DNA of 64,000 nucleotides, from contig NC_016458.1 in assembly GCF_000226115.1 (NCBI RefSeq), positions 8,289,501-8,353,500 of the forward strand, read 5' to 3'. Under the pieces are notes generated by a model, which had not been told where the DNA came from, did no database searches, and saw nothing but the letters and a program-made list of their open reading frames with translations. This stretch comes from Thermothielavioides terrestris NRRL 8126 (lineage: Eukaryota > Ascomycota > Sordariomycetes > Sordariales > Chaetomiaceae). This document shows, one piece after another, positions 48,201 through 59,785 of this stretch (within the stretch, counting starts at the first letter, position 1; the number at the start of each line of letters is the position of its first letter). Made by a program: the position numbers and the translations under genes.

Positions 48201-48964
48201 TCGAGCCGAGGCTCAGGATGCACTTCTGGCGCGAAGCATTGGTCGGATCCTTGAGCCACTCTCGCCCATCGTCGTAGGTCCCGAGCAAGCCGTGGGCGCG
48301 GACGTGCCGGTACGGGGGCAGTTGAGCAAGGGTCCGTTCGAGCTCTTGCTGCGAAAGGTCCAATGCGTAGTAGTCGATGCTCTTGCCTGCGTCTTCGAGG
48401 GCCTGCAGGAGGAGGTTCACCTTCCGGAGGTTACTAGACAAGCCACACACGCAGAGAGATCGAGTCAGCCCGAGGAGCCAAGGACCAAGAGGAGCGGCAT
48501 CGAGGCATGACTGACCCGCTCCCGAGCTCAATGATCATGGCTCCCAATGGGATGTTCTCGGCAATGTCTCTGGCACAGGACTCGAGCACTTCGATCTCGT
48601 CATTGGTCAGGTAGTACTCGTCCAGGTATGTGATCTGGGATGGAACGAGTTAGCGTGGGGAGCGGCACGCCGTGGCAGGCTCCCAGATAACGGTAATAAG
48701 CCTCACTTGCTCAAACAGCTGCAAGCCTCTTTCGTCGTAGAGGAGGAGTGTGGGTAGCTTCCTGGGGCCATCCCTCGTGTGAAACATGGAGAGCACCTCG
48801 GCCTTTAGGTTGATCTCGACCGCCGCGTGGCGGATGTCAATGATGTCCAGCTTCGGGCCGGCTGCAGCCGTGCGAAGATCTGGCAGCCCCTTCTTCTCTT
48901 TGATCGCCCCCAGACGGGGGATGGTGCCGTGCAGCACCCCAGTGGCTTCCTGAACGCTAGGCAT
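45268..48964 (-). CDS. egt1: Ergothioneine biosynthesis protein Egt1 (methyltransferase-sulfoxide synthase fusion)
   Basis: Egt1 trimethylates histidine to hercynine (EgtD-like N-terminal domain) and joins it to cysteine with oxygen (EgtB-like C-terminal domain), the first steps of ergothioneine synthesis. Twelve minus-strand exons fit: 48964-48707, 48634-48516, 48433-48195, 48125-48011, 47953-47940, 47876-47855, 47783-47497, 47172-46479, 46429-46354, 46293-45887, 45810-45454 and 45337-45268. They total 885 residues, close to known fungal Egt1 proteins. The methyltransferase SAM box ELGSGN is split by intron 2. The iron-binding His of the DinB-like region are at about 418 (LGHIPTF), 511 and 515 (FEHELMHIE). 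The formylglycine-generating-enzyme-like domain ends GGSWATHPRVAGRKSF, then YPYAWVGARLVRDLQ. Exons 5 and 6 are only 14 and 22 nt. Confidence 0.93.
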
Positions 48965-50797
48965 GTTCTTGACCTTTTTTGTGCGAATTTTTGCCGGCCG
49001 TTGCAGTGCTAGATCCTAAAGCTTGGAGAGACTGGAATGACGAACTTATATAGCTTGCTGATGTGCCTGCGCTCTGTTCCGGCCAGGTTGCTACCGGAAG
49101 AGATGGGACGGGATAAGTCAATGGACCCATGGATTCGGCGGGGAGTGCCTTCCAGCTCGCACAGTGTAGCCGCCTCTGAGTCCCGCAAACGACGAAGTGG
49201 ATATATACCGTAATCAGCCAAGCCAAATGCGTCGAGGTTACTCGCTGAGGTTGATGAGCGAGCGTGCAAGTATACTGGTACCTTCGCGTATGCTAGTGTG
49301 GCCGGGCTGCTGTGGCGGCACAGACCCGTCGCCTTCGGAGGTACGCCATACTTGTTGGAGTATACCTGGGGTACCTGATATACCGGAACACTGAGATCGG
49401 AGGGATCTCCGTGATGGGACGTGTCGATTTGTCTTGTCTCCTGCCAATCAAGACTAATTGGGAAAGCGCAGACTTGTGACCCAGGAACGGCGAGGACCCG
49501 AAGGGCGCGCCTTTTCCGTCGCCTGTCCGGGCGTCGCCGACTCAGGGGGAAGAAGCATGACTGTTCGCCGGCGGGTAACGTTAAACGCTCCTGAAGTTGA
49601 GGCACTGTGTACGAAGAGTAGCGCCGAGTCCCATTCCAGAAGCGATCTAAAAGCGGGCGGAGGGCATGGACAAGGAAGCCTCCGCGTCGAGCCGCTGGGA
49701 AGCTCGCGAATCGTTTTGTCATGAGAATGCCACGAGCCGAGCATTCCTGCTGACGAGAGTGGGAGTTTGTAATGCAGAGAACAAATCACAAGGCAGCTCT
49801 GGGTTGCGGGAGCTTCTAGCCCCACGAATTCAGCGCTCACCCCACTGTGGGGCAAGCAGGCTTCAAGCATGTTCCTGTGGAAGGTACCTGGCGATGCGCA
49901 GGGAGTCTATGCGCAAAGCAAGGCGGAAGGAGCAGTACGTACTCGAGGCAACAGTTAGTGAACCTGCCGGGCAGAAACAGCCTGCGAGACGCGCGGTCAG
50001 CTCCTGCCTGGGACTCCATTGAGTATCCATACCAAGGTCTTAGCGGTCCCACAGCATCATCCCGAGGTCATCGTCTGGCAGTTTGCCCTTCACTCCACTC
50101 CAGTGCTATCTCGGGCCCAAGCAAGGATGCCAGAGGCAGCCCAGAACGAGGGGTTTATTAAGCAGAGCGCGGCGTATCCCGTCGATTGAGTGTTGACCGG
50201 AAGGTACCTGAAGTCCAGCCTGCGTGCGACCCTCCCCGGATGCGGGACCTCGATGCAGGCCAGCAACGAGAACGGCAACACAGATTAGTTAATCCGCACT
50301 TACAAACCAATGGTTCCCCTCTCGACATCGAGAGACCCCGCGCCCTAGCTTGGTGCTGGACCCCGTCCGAGAGGGACAAGGTTTCTCCTCTGGCAGGATT
50401 CCCGCTCGTCAGGATGACGGAGTTCCGGAGATGTCAGATCAAGAAGAAGGCACCTCCATGCACGGCCCGTCCTGAACACGGGCGATTAATTTGCTGGTTT
50501 GGAGGGGAGCGCAACCTCGGCGTCAACTCATGTTGTTGAACACCCTCATAGGGGGTCTTATTGTGGAAAGCCGGTTACCAGGCGGCATTCCGCAATCGAT
50601 TTCATGCAGCTTGGCGACCGATCACCTACGTCATCCCCACCAATAAACGAACACACCCCACGCCCGGGCGCCCGGAGCGGGTTCCACTGATTCGGCATTG
50701 GGGCTGGCGGGGGTTACTTGGTAATCCGTACATCTGCCTGCCACGAGGGGGTTGGGCTGTACTGTACAGTCCCGGGAGGGGCTTCAGTGGCAGACGT
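48965..50797. other. Long intergenic region
   Basis: This 1.8 kb has no supported gene. A 237-codon minus-strand ORF at 49009-49722 lies directly upstream of egt1, but it has no recognised domain and several competing ORFs overlap it. The first few hundred bases likely serve as the egt1 promoter. Confidence 0.5.
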
Positions 50798-50799
50798 TA

Positions 50800-51168
50800 A
50801 AGAGGTCCCGCCAAGACTAATTTCGGCCAATTGTCGGCAATGTTTTTACAACGTTTTTACGTAACCCCGATCGCCAAGGCGTTTACACTATCGCTAAGCG
50901 GTTAGTTCGCTAGGGGTATAGAGGCGGCGCTAACCCCCCGTTGGTTAGGGTTTAGGTTAAGGTTAGAATACGGATTAAGGCTATAATACGGGTTAACTTC
51001 GTTTTCTTTTTTTTCGATTTGGTTGAGGTTTTGCGAAGTTGTTGCTACGAGTCTTTACGATTCTTCGTTGTTGATGTTGCTCAAAGTCGTCGCGGCCCCG
51101 CTTACCCCATGGCGATTGTAAATACTTGTAAGCGGCAGTCTCCGAAATTAGTCTTGGCGGGACCTCTT
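50800..51168. mobile_element. 369-bp MITE, copy 2
   Basis: It has the same length and the same perfect 27-bp terminal inverted repeats as the element at 37507-37875, flanked by TA (50798-50799 and 51169-51170). The target would read GTTAAC. Interior differences from copy 1 are mainly transitions. It lies in a GC-rich intergenic region, away from the AT-rich block. Confidence 0.9.
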
Positions 51169-51170
51169 TA

Positions 51171-52023
51171 ACGACGACCGCTTCAGTGCTGAGTCTGGAC
51201 TTCCGTACATGTCCTCGCAATTCAGTGTGGCCTTGGTGTAGAGCATTGCTAGCGGCGTGTCTCTCTGCACTCCGGTACACAATGTTACCTCGGTTGATCA
51301 ACTTCCCTCTGAGTGGTTGATAACCCTTGCGATCCGAGTTTGTTTGTCAGTGACGTTGAGTGGTCCGTAAACTGTTGAAATCCCAGCTTCCGTATGACGT
51401 ATCGATCCTCAAAGAACCACGTATCCTTCATTCAAGCTGAGGCTTCGAGGGCGTCGGCTCAGCCGCTCAACCCTGGCTGTGCTGGGGCTCATGTCCGAGA
51501 CACGGACAAAGCGGCGAATCTCCGGCGTATCTCCCGAAATTTCTCTTAGCGGTTGGGAACCCAATCAAGCTCCACCCAAGTCACCTGACAGCGCGCTGGT
51601 GGCACGAATGAGGGGTCGACCTGCGACGCGTGCAACGTGTCCTTAACAAGAAACCGGAGGGAAGAGGACATTGGTCCCCAGATTGGAGGATCTCGGACAC
51701 CGATTCCCTCCGTCGGTTGCAGCTGCTTACCGCGGAGATTGGGACTATCCGACGCCTCCTGCAATATGGTTCCGTGCATTGACAGCTCGTGTCCCAGCTT
51801 TGGCGGTCTGGACCGTCGTCGCCAATTCCCAACGCAGTTGGTTTCAGACGCAACTCCAAGCCGTTGAAAGTTCCCATCACGGAGGTATTTAGAGGCTGCC
51901 GTCCTTTTGCCACAGGACCCCAGAATCGAGTGGTGAAACCAGTTTCCCTCAGCTTCAACAAGTGTTGCTTATTGCCATTTGTCTGTCATCCGAACTCGCA
52001 GCATCTAAGTATCACCGGCCACT
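51171..52023. other. Intergenic region
   Basis: No gene or repeat was recognised. The 3' end probably holds the promoter of the following GFA-domain gene. Confidence 0.5.
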
Positions 52024-53146
52024 ATGTCCGAGCCCGAGCAGCCCACGAAGAAGTACCGTGGCAACTGCCACTGCGGCGCCTTCGTCTTCGAGGTCGAGGC
52101 CCCCGAGATTAAGTCGCTGAGTGACTGCAACTGCAGCATCTGCACCAAGCGCGGCTACTTGTGGCTGGTGCCCAAGAGCGCTCCGACCATCATCAAGGAC
52201 GACGGCAAGCTCGTCCACTATGCGTTCGCTGGCAGGAATATGGACCACCAAGTGAGCTGTCACTCGCGCCCGTAGTAGCTGGCGGGTGGTTATAGAGGGG
52301 TTATCTGACGGGATCCTTTACCTCCGAAGTTCTGTGGCAACTGCGGAATCACTGTGCTCGCCGCGAGTGATATGTTCCCAGCCAAGTTCGGGGTCAACGT
52401 GAGTATGGCGGTTCAGCCAGTTAACGTGGTGTGGTGCATTGACACGTTTCCCGTTCTAGGCCAGGACCATCCAGGGGCTCAATGTCTGGGACCTGGAGAT
52501 CAAGACGTACGCGCCTTGCAACGACGTGCCTCGTCAACTTACTGACAGTTAACAACGCGCGTCAGATTCGACGGCGCTGCATACGACCCCCAGTACGTCG
52601 CGCCCGCTTATTCGGGCCCGGAGCTCAACCCAGCCGGCTTCGAGGACGCCAACACGTACCACGGCAGCTGCCATTGTGGAGCCGTCACTACCGCAGTAAG
52701 GATCAAAGGCTCCCCGGAGGACAACACATACAAGGAGAGGATCCTCGAGTGCAACTGCAGCATTTGCCAGCGGGTACGCGGCCCCTGTCCCTTGCGTCTC
52801 TGTTCCGTGTCGCTGACACTGCTAGGCTGGATACCTCTGGATCTACCCGTCCGAGAGCCAGGTCGCCATCCAGGGCCGCGAAAACCTGTCCACGTACGTG
52901 TTTGGGACCCGTGTGTTCCGCAAAGTGTTTTGCAAAACGTGCGGCGTGCACATCGGAGCCGAGCCGAACCCCGACCTCACAGACGAGGAGATTGCCGCCC
53001 TGCCGGAGGTGGTTCGCGAGTTCCGGGCCACCCGGCTCGACCTCCGGCCGATGAACCTGCGCGCCTTCAACGGGCTCGACCTGAAGCGCGTCAAGCCGAC
53101 GCAGGTGGACGGATGGAGCAGGGGCCAGCAGTATGCCAACCCCTAA
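52024..53146 (+). CDS. Tandem GFA/CENP-V (Mss4-like) zinc-binding domain protein
   Basis: Five exons (52024-52251, 52330-52398, 52460-52506, 52566-52773, 52826-53146) join in frame to 290 residues. Two GFA domains follow one another. The first has CHCGAF, CNCSIC and FCGNCG; the second has CHCGAV, CNCSIC and FCKTCG. Each therefore keeps the full set of zinc-binding Cys. The family is named after a glutathione-dependent formaldehyde-activating enzyme, but most fungal members have no proven activity, so a thiol-related zinc protein is as far as the sequence goes. Exon borders fall at equivalent places in the two domains: an intron follows the first FCGNCG block, and another follows the second CNCSIC. 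Confidence 0.9.
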
Positions 53147-53296
53147 GATTGCCGGTGGCTCTGAAGGTTGGGAGGTATAAGGATTTGAGGACGAGCAATG
53201 CCGATGGCGGTAAACCGAGTGCTCCAGCCACGTAGTCAAACGTAGTTTGCTTTTGTCTTGCATTGCAAGCTTGTACCACCAGCCTCGATCCAACCG

Positions 53297-54451
53297 TTAC
53301 TCCAGCTCGTCCCTCCACGGAATCGAGTCTTGCGCGCCCGCTCTCTCGACCGTTTTTGCAGCTGCCTTGTTTGCCGTCCTTACCGCCGCCTCAATGTCGA
53401 ACTCGGACCCTTTCTTCCCCACGGCGTCGAGGGCATACCGCCCAACAAACGTGTCCCCAGCGGCAGTCGTGTCTACCACCTTCGCCTTCTCCGCTGGCAC
53501 CAGCCCTTTCCTCCCATCCCTGCTCATATAGTAGACCCCCCTGCCTCCCAGCGTGATGATCACGTTCTGCACCCCTTTCCGCACGAATCCCTGCGCGACC
53601 GCCTCCAGCCCTGCCTCCTCATCCAGCGCGCTCTCCTGCACCTGCCCCAAGATGGCCGCCTCCGTCTCATTCATTACCAGATGCGCCAGCCCGCGGTATG
53701 CCTCCTCCGGCAACCTCCTCGCCGGCGCCGGATTCAACAGCACATCCACGCCCTCGCGCCTGGCCGCCTCCAGCGCCGCCAGCACCGTCTCCAGCGGAAT
53801 CTCCAGCTGCATGATCAGCAAATCCGGCAGCTCCCCTTCCTCCACCGTTTTCCCCTCCCCCTCCCCCTCACCACCACCACCACCAACACTAGCAGCCGGA
53901 GCCCGAAGCGTGCGCACCTCCCCAGGGAGGAAAGCGTAGTTCGCGCCGGGGGAGAGCACGATCCTGTTCTCGCCGGTGGGGACGTCGACGACGATCAGCG
54001 CGACGCCCGTGTCGACGCCGGGCGCGGCCACCACCGCGACGCGCCGCACGTCGACGCCGAACGCCGCCAGGCCCGCGCGCAGCGCCGCGCCGTGCGCGTC
54101 CGCCCCCACGCGCCCGACCATGCTGACGCGCGCCGTCGCCGTCGCCGTCGCCGTCGTCGCCGCTGCCGAGTCGGCCCCCCCGGCACCAGCGGGGCCAGCA
54201 CCAGAGCCAGAACCAGCACCAAGCTGCTGCTGGGTTTGAGAAGAAGAAGAAGCAAAAGAAGCCGGCCGCGCGCGCGAGAGCTTGGCGCACGCGACGGCCT
54301 GGTTGGCGCCCTTGCCTCCGGGCGACGTGGCGAAGCGGTCGGCGGTGAGGGTCTCGCCCGGCACGGGGTGGTGCGGGACGTAGGCGACGAGGTCCATGTT
54401 GAGGGAGCCGAGGACGGTGATGAGCGGGAGGCGGGGCGGGGGGGTGGCCAT
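53297..54451 (-). CDS. RBK1: Ribokinase (PfkB family)
   Basis: This single-exon gene of 384 residues phosphorylates ribose to ribose-5-phosphate. N-terminal LGSLNMDLVAYVPHHPVPGE and PGGKGANQAVACAKL are the ribokinase sugar-binding signatures. VVDTTAAGDTFVGRY near 325-339 carries the catalytic Asp at 333 and the anion hole. NPAPAR is also typical. Two low-complexity insertions (Ser/Gln/Gly/Ala-rich at about 62-105, and Gly/Glu-rich after LRAPAASV) make it longer than bacterial ribokinases. The ATG follows a pyrimidine-rich leader on its own strand's opposite side (54455-54500 reads C/T on plus, hence A/G on the mRNA). Confidence 0.92.
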   Translation of the reverse strand: MATPPPRLPLITVLGSLNMDLVAYVPHHPVPGETLTADRFATSPGGKGANQAVACAKLSRARPASFASSSSQTQQQLGAGSGSGAGPAGAGGADSAAATTATATATARVSMVGRVGADAHGAALRAGLAAFGVDVRRVAVVAAPGVDTGVALIVVDVPTGENRIVLSPGANYAFLPGEVRTLRAPAASVGGGGGEGEGEGKTVEEGELPDLLIMQLEIPLETVLAALEAARREGVDVLLNPAPARRLPEEAYRGLAHLVMNETEAAILGQVQESALDEEAGLEAVAQGFVRKGVQNVIITLGGRGVYYMSRDGRKGLVPAEKAKVVDTTAAGDTFVGRYALDAVGKKGSEFDIEAAVRTANKAAAKTVERAGAQDSIPWRDELE

Positions 54452-55095
54452 TTTTTTCTCTTCTTTTCTTTTCTTTTCTTTTTTTCCCTTCTTTATTTAT
54501 TTTCCCCTGACGGGGGACGGGCGGGATGTAAACGTTTGGTTGTTCCTGGATTACGGGACTCGGTGCTTGGACTTATTGAGAGGGCATGGGATGGAGTGCG
54601 ATGAGTTGAGCTGTGGTCGAGGTGATGGTTTGGGCTTGAATGTGGGTCGCCGCGCAAGGTGCGAGGTGCCGTTGGTAACCGCAGCGCCCCTGAGAATAAT
54701 TGCAGGACGTGGAGAGTTGGGTGTGACGTTCAGGCAAACGGCCGGCCGTTGTTATTGTTTTTCTCAACCTGCCACCCATTCTGGCGCTCAATAATTTAAC
54801 GCTGAATACTTCTTATTCAGCGGAAGCTGGCCGGAGGCGTCCCGTTTGCCAGCCTGTAAGCCTAGCGCTGTTGCTGCCGTGGACTCGCGGCTGGTAACCG
54901 GGTCCATTCAACCGCAGACCCGTCCTGTATCTATCAAGCCCAATCCCGCCGAACTCCAAAACACCTTCCCGCCGTGCAGAGTGGTATCATGAATCAGACA
55001 AAATCTCAAAAAGATCCTCTCAAATGCCCCATAAATCACGCTCCCCCAGCGCCAAATCCTTGGTCGCTGTGCAAAACCAACTCCCGCCCCATCAA
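54452..55095. other. Intergenic region
   Basis: A CTTTT-type tract lies at about 54455-54500, just upstream of the ribokinase start. The remainder up to the stop codon of the C2H2 gene shows nothing recognisable. Confidence 0.5.
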
Positions 55096-58000
55096 TCAAT
55101 CACCGTCCTCCGCTACCTTCTTCCTCTTGCTCGGTCGCCGGGTCGTGCCCTCGTCGCCCTTCACCCAATGGTTCTTCTCGATCTGGTGCTGCCTTAGGTT
55201 GTCCGGCCGGTTCCTGTACTGGCTCGTGCAGCCCGGGTATGGGCACTTGTAGATCTTGGGCGGCTCCGTGCTGTGCTGTAGCTTTTTGTGCTTGGCCATA
55301 CTGCCTTTAAACCACTGCGGGTCGCCCTTGGGCCGGTACCCGCAGATTTCACAGCACGAGCTGGCCTCCACTTTCTGCCCGGATTGCTGCTGCTTCTGCT
55401 GCTGCTGCTGCCGCCGCTGCTCTGATGTCTCGCCAGCTGCCGGTTGCTGTGGTTGCTCCGCTGCTGGGCTCGCGCTCTGCGTACTGGACGGACTTCCGCT
55501 CGAGGTGGCCCCCGGTGTTGGAAGCTGGATTTGGCCGTCACCGGAATCACTCATCCGCGGATTGCTCGGCTGCGCGGCTGGGACTGTCATGCCCATGTTG
55601 TCAACCTCCGAGCTCAGGTCGTTAAAGAAGGCATCGATGTCGTCAGGCGAGGCGACTGCTGCTTCGACGCCCGGACTATCGAACTCGGCGATCAGGTTTT
55701 CAATCAGCGTGATACCGAGTCCGTGGTAGATATCCCGCCGTGACGGGCCCGTGTCATGTTGCCCGTAGATTTGGTCGCACAATCTTCTGGTTCGGGGGAC
55801 GAAATTGCCATAGAACTTCGCGGCCGGCAGGCATATCTGCTTCACTGGTTAGTCCAGTCGAACAAGCAGGGGTTGACGAACACAATACCTTTCCCGCATG
55901 GAGGATCTCGATCTCTATCCGCCTAACACTGCAGATGGAGCCGCTGCCGAGTCGCCGATAGATCTCTTCCAACCTGTCGTTGAGGCGAGGGTGGCTGAAT
56001 CCCTGAGCAAGCATCTCTAACACGTATTTCGTCGTTGCAACCAAAGCCCCGTTCGCCAATCCCGCGGGTTTCGTGTCCTTCAAGTGCGTGATATGCAAGT
56101 CGGACACCTGCACCTCAAGCGGCAAGGAATCATGGCTTAGAAGGAGACTCATCTCGAGTTCTGTATCAAGCAGTCAGCAGGGCTAGTAGTAGAGGGGCAG
56201 GCGTGATCTTTCCGAGAAAACTCACCGTCAAGGAAGTCTCGTGCCGCCGCTAGTACCGAATCGCTGCTCTGCCCGAACCCCCAATCCAGAACCTGAGGAG
56301 ACTTGCCCTTAGGGTCAGGGGATAAACCAAATGGCCTGCCGGACACTGACGCGAGATGATGATCGATCCTAGCCTGGTTGATGCCGGGAGGTTGCCAGAT
56401 GCTCATGACGAGCTGCCGGTAAAGATCCCGATCGCTTGGTGGCAACTCGTTCATGTACGTTAAGGACTGGAGAAAGAGACCGTCGAAACGCTCCGGGATT
56501 CCTTGCTCATGCAGCACTAGAGAGAAAGCGTAGACGAGATGGATCAAGCAAAGGGCATCGCTGGCGGACGACGGCTGGTGGCCATTGATGAGCGCACGCA
56601 GGACTCGCAAGCCAGTTGTTGCTACTGTCTTGATCGACATTGCCTCGAGCTGGCTGGCGAGGCGGTTTCCCTGCTGATCTTGTATCTTGACCATGGACGA
56701 CACGACGTGCTCCTGCAGAGCATCCCACGCTGAGCAGACCAGCGACTTGGTCTCGGAGCAGCATGCGTTCGTTTCCGCGATCTCGGGCTCATCACGCTCG
56801 ACTTCGTCGGCCACGTCGTCAGTCAAGACAATGTCTGGATTGTACGACACATTAGCCGTCGACGAGGGGTTGAACCCAAGAAGGGCATCCGAAGGCATGT
56901 CGGAGGCGTTGTCGAGCATGGGAAGGTCTGCGGGGAGCTCCGAGACGAGGTCATGCAGGAAGTTGGGACACGCGTCGTGGCTGTAGCTATTTGAGGCTTC
57001 CGCAAACATATCGTCGGCCACGATGCCGTCGACCGGGGACGTCATGCCTGTGTTCAGCCCGGAGCCCATCGACCAAGCGCCGCTCCAGTTTGAAGCCGGA
57101 GAGATCAAGGAACTGCCGTTGCTCGTCGTGCTGGCATTGGTATCGGTGCTGGCCGTGGACCTCACCGATGAGCTTGGCGAGAGCCCTTTGCTGCGCGGGA
57201 CGACGGAAGCGGGTCTGGCAACTGGTCGAGGGCTTTGGCGACGGCCCTGCAACCCGGCCGTGGTCAATTGAAGCGTCGGTTTAGTGGCTGGCACTTTCAC
57301 GGAGCCATCGTCCTGCGTCATGATAGGGAAGGAGGGCGACTCAATAGCCGACACCGGTTGCCACTGCATGAAGGCGTCGCTCGAGAGCATCGTCGAGTCG
57401 AGCTCGGGCAGCGGGGGCGCCACGGTCATGATCAACGCCTGAGGGTCGATAACGTCGCTGGGCGCCGGCATGGGTGGGGCCTGGATAAGAGGAAGCTCCA
57501 TCGAGTCGATTTCGAGGATCTCGGTGGACGGCAGCTCGCTTGCTCTGCCGTTGACGCTCGGGATGTTGAGGGAATCATAGCTCGGCGGCGGCGGGAGCAT
57601 GATATCGCCATCGTCCGAGCTCATGCCCTGCATCTTCTTGGACTTGTGACCGAGCGAGCGGAAGAAGCTCTTGGCCATGTGCAGTATCTTCCTCCTCTTG
57701 GAGGGATGACCCAGGCACCGCCTGCATTTCAGGTCGTCGAAGCGCTCCACCCTCATGTGGTCGTAGCACCAGTACTCCCCAAAGGCGAGATAGCGGCACC
57801 CGGCCAGATGCTTGAGCATCGCTTCGTGGTCGGGGAACCGCTGCGTACATCTCAGCAACGGACACTCCAGCCGTTCCTGAGGGGTCATGCGCGGCGATGA
57901 GTTGCGCTTCACGGCGGCCCAGACGATGAAGCGGTGCCTGGCACAGTCCTCTTGTGACGTCTCTTTGGTCCTGTATGCACAGGTAATTTAATTAGGGCCC

Positions 58001-58264
58001 AGATGCGCCCGCGGGAGAAGATTAGACACAACTCAGGCGAATTACTTACACACAGGACAAGACAGACTGGTCCCGGTTGAGGTTTAGGTCGAGGTCCACG
58101 TCAAGGCCCGGGCGGGACGGGGTCGCGTAAGTGCTCCCGCCATCTCCACTCCGATTGTCCGGCCGGGGGCCGGTCCGGAACGGCGAGAGTGGCCTCGGCG
58201 CCGCGGCGCTGGGACCAGGCGAGTGGTCCTCCAAGAGGGAGGCAAAATGTTTCTTGCTGTCCAT
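55096..58264 (-). CDS. C2H2-type zinc-finger protein, probable DNA-binding regulator
   Basis: There are four minus-strand exons: 58264-58050, 57970-56226, 56160-55889 and 55839-55096. They total 991 residues with introns of 79, 65 and 49 bp. Near the N-terminus is a Cys2-His-Cys finger (C108, C113, H126, C130). At the C-terminus are two further fingers: C907/C910 with H928/H933, and C943/C948 with H962/H968 (CPYPGC, then RPDNLRQHQIEKNH). These are followed by a basic RRPSKRKK stretch that could be a nuclear signal. The middle is Ser/Pro/Asp-rich, then helical (about 560-740). A Gln run precedes the C-terminal fingers. It is probably a nuclear transcription factor of a type common in Sordariomycetes; targets are unknown. 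The third intron uses an AAG acceptor, which makes that junction the least certain. Confidence 0.8.
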
Positions 58265-59785
58265 CGGATGATGGGCCAGCAATCAAGCAGACGAGACCCA
58301 AGCGTGTGCAGCAACTCAAGTGCCGAGAGGTTACCACAGTAGGCTGAGAAATGAGGGGCGAGTCTCGAGAAGCGAATAGGTAACGAGGAATGCGCACGAG
58401 TCCAACCGACGGCAGAGATCAGAGTAATTATCCGCCACCCATTTTGTTACACTTGCGGCTCTGCCAATGTGGTTGCGTGGTGCCAGCGAGGCCTCGAAAG
58501 AGTTGCGGAAGCGTCACCGAAGGTCCTACTGTGTTCTTTCCAAACCTGAGGTGGCCGCGCCGCAGCGTGCGTGCTTAGGACTTGGTAGGACTTGAGGTCG
58601 GAAGCGGTTTTGGGGCGGCCGACGCTGGAGGGCGCTGCAAAAGGCCGGACGCACTGCAAAAGAGAGTGTAAGAAGCCCGCGGATTGGCTGCCTCTCCGGC
58701 GTGCCGTCCCAGGGACCGGACAAGGTGCAGGAACGACCAGGACGGGAGCCGGCGATCAGCAGCGCCCGAAGCTCGATTGGTGCCTTGTTGAGCTGCCAGG
58801 CAGATGCCTGCCACTGCTTGGCAATCCGATCCCTCACTGCTGCTTTCCGCTTCCGGCTATCTTGGATTCTGCCTCGTCCCATCACACAAGCCAATCGTTG
58901 TAAGCAATGGCGCGATCGACTGCGCACAAGGCAGACTCGGGAACAAGGGACACTCCGCAACGAATCCTCAGCGACACAGACAACCATTTGACTTCCTCCA
59001 TCCACCGCAGCGAGGATCAACCCTGCTAACTTTGTGCATCAGTTATCGATAAGCTGGACTGAGAATGAGGTTGCAGTGGGAAGAGGCCAAGGGAATAATA
59101 CACAGCACAGGTAAGGTATTGTACTACAGAGGGCACGGCTGAGGAACCACGGCGCTCGGAGGTGGGCAATCCTGCGTAATCCGTAATCCTTGCCGAGAGT
59201 TGCCCGTAACCCGCGGAGTTCTGTGCCATCGCAATGAGAGCCTCATGCGACGAAGCCAAGCTCGGCCAAAGCTCGGCCAGTCAACCAAGACGACGTTTCT
59301 CTCAGTGGCAGGACAATGTACTCTGGTACGGAGTAGGTGCAGGTCTCTCGAGCAAGCCCAGCACGAATCTGCCCTTTATGGCGGAGCCTTCCAGGTTGTT
59401 TCGAAGCCAACCAAGTGCCCATTTCCCTTCAACATGAAACTTGGAAATCTGGTTTCAGCAAAAATGCTGGAGAAGAAAAGAGATGTATCCGGGGTTTGCA
59501 TTTTACGGGGTCTACATCCGCACAGAGTCCTGATACCCCGCCACAGGCCAGTGTGGATATCGAGAAACTGGAAGTAGCCGCTGTATCGGTGCTGTTCGGA
59601 GTACGGATACACTGGATACACTCGAAAAAAGGCTTTTCGGCAGCTGCCCAACCCCAAGCCCAATCGACGATAACTTTTGCGTCGCAAACTCCCTCAAACC
59701 ACTTCAAGGCACGTCAGTTTTTTGCACACCGTTTTCTGAATCTGCGGAATTCTCGTCCTGCACGCCGCAACGAACAGTTATCACC
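58265..59785. other. Long intergenic region
   Basis: It lies between divergent starts of the C2H2 gene (minus) and the eIF3j gene (plus). Several ORFs overlap on both strands, none with a recognised domain. No repeats were noted. Confidence 0.5.

Noticed and set aside
49009..49722. 237-codon minus-strand ORF upstream of egt1
   Set aside because: No recognised domain, unlike codon use, and competing overlapping ORFs; it is more likely promoter/intergenic DNA.
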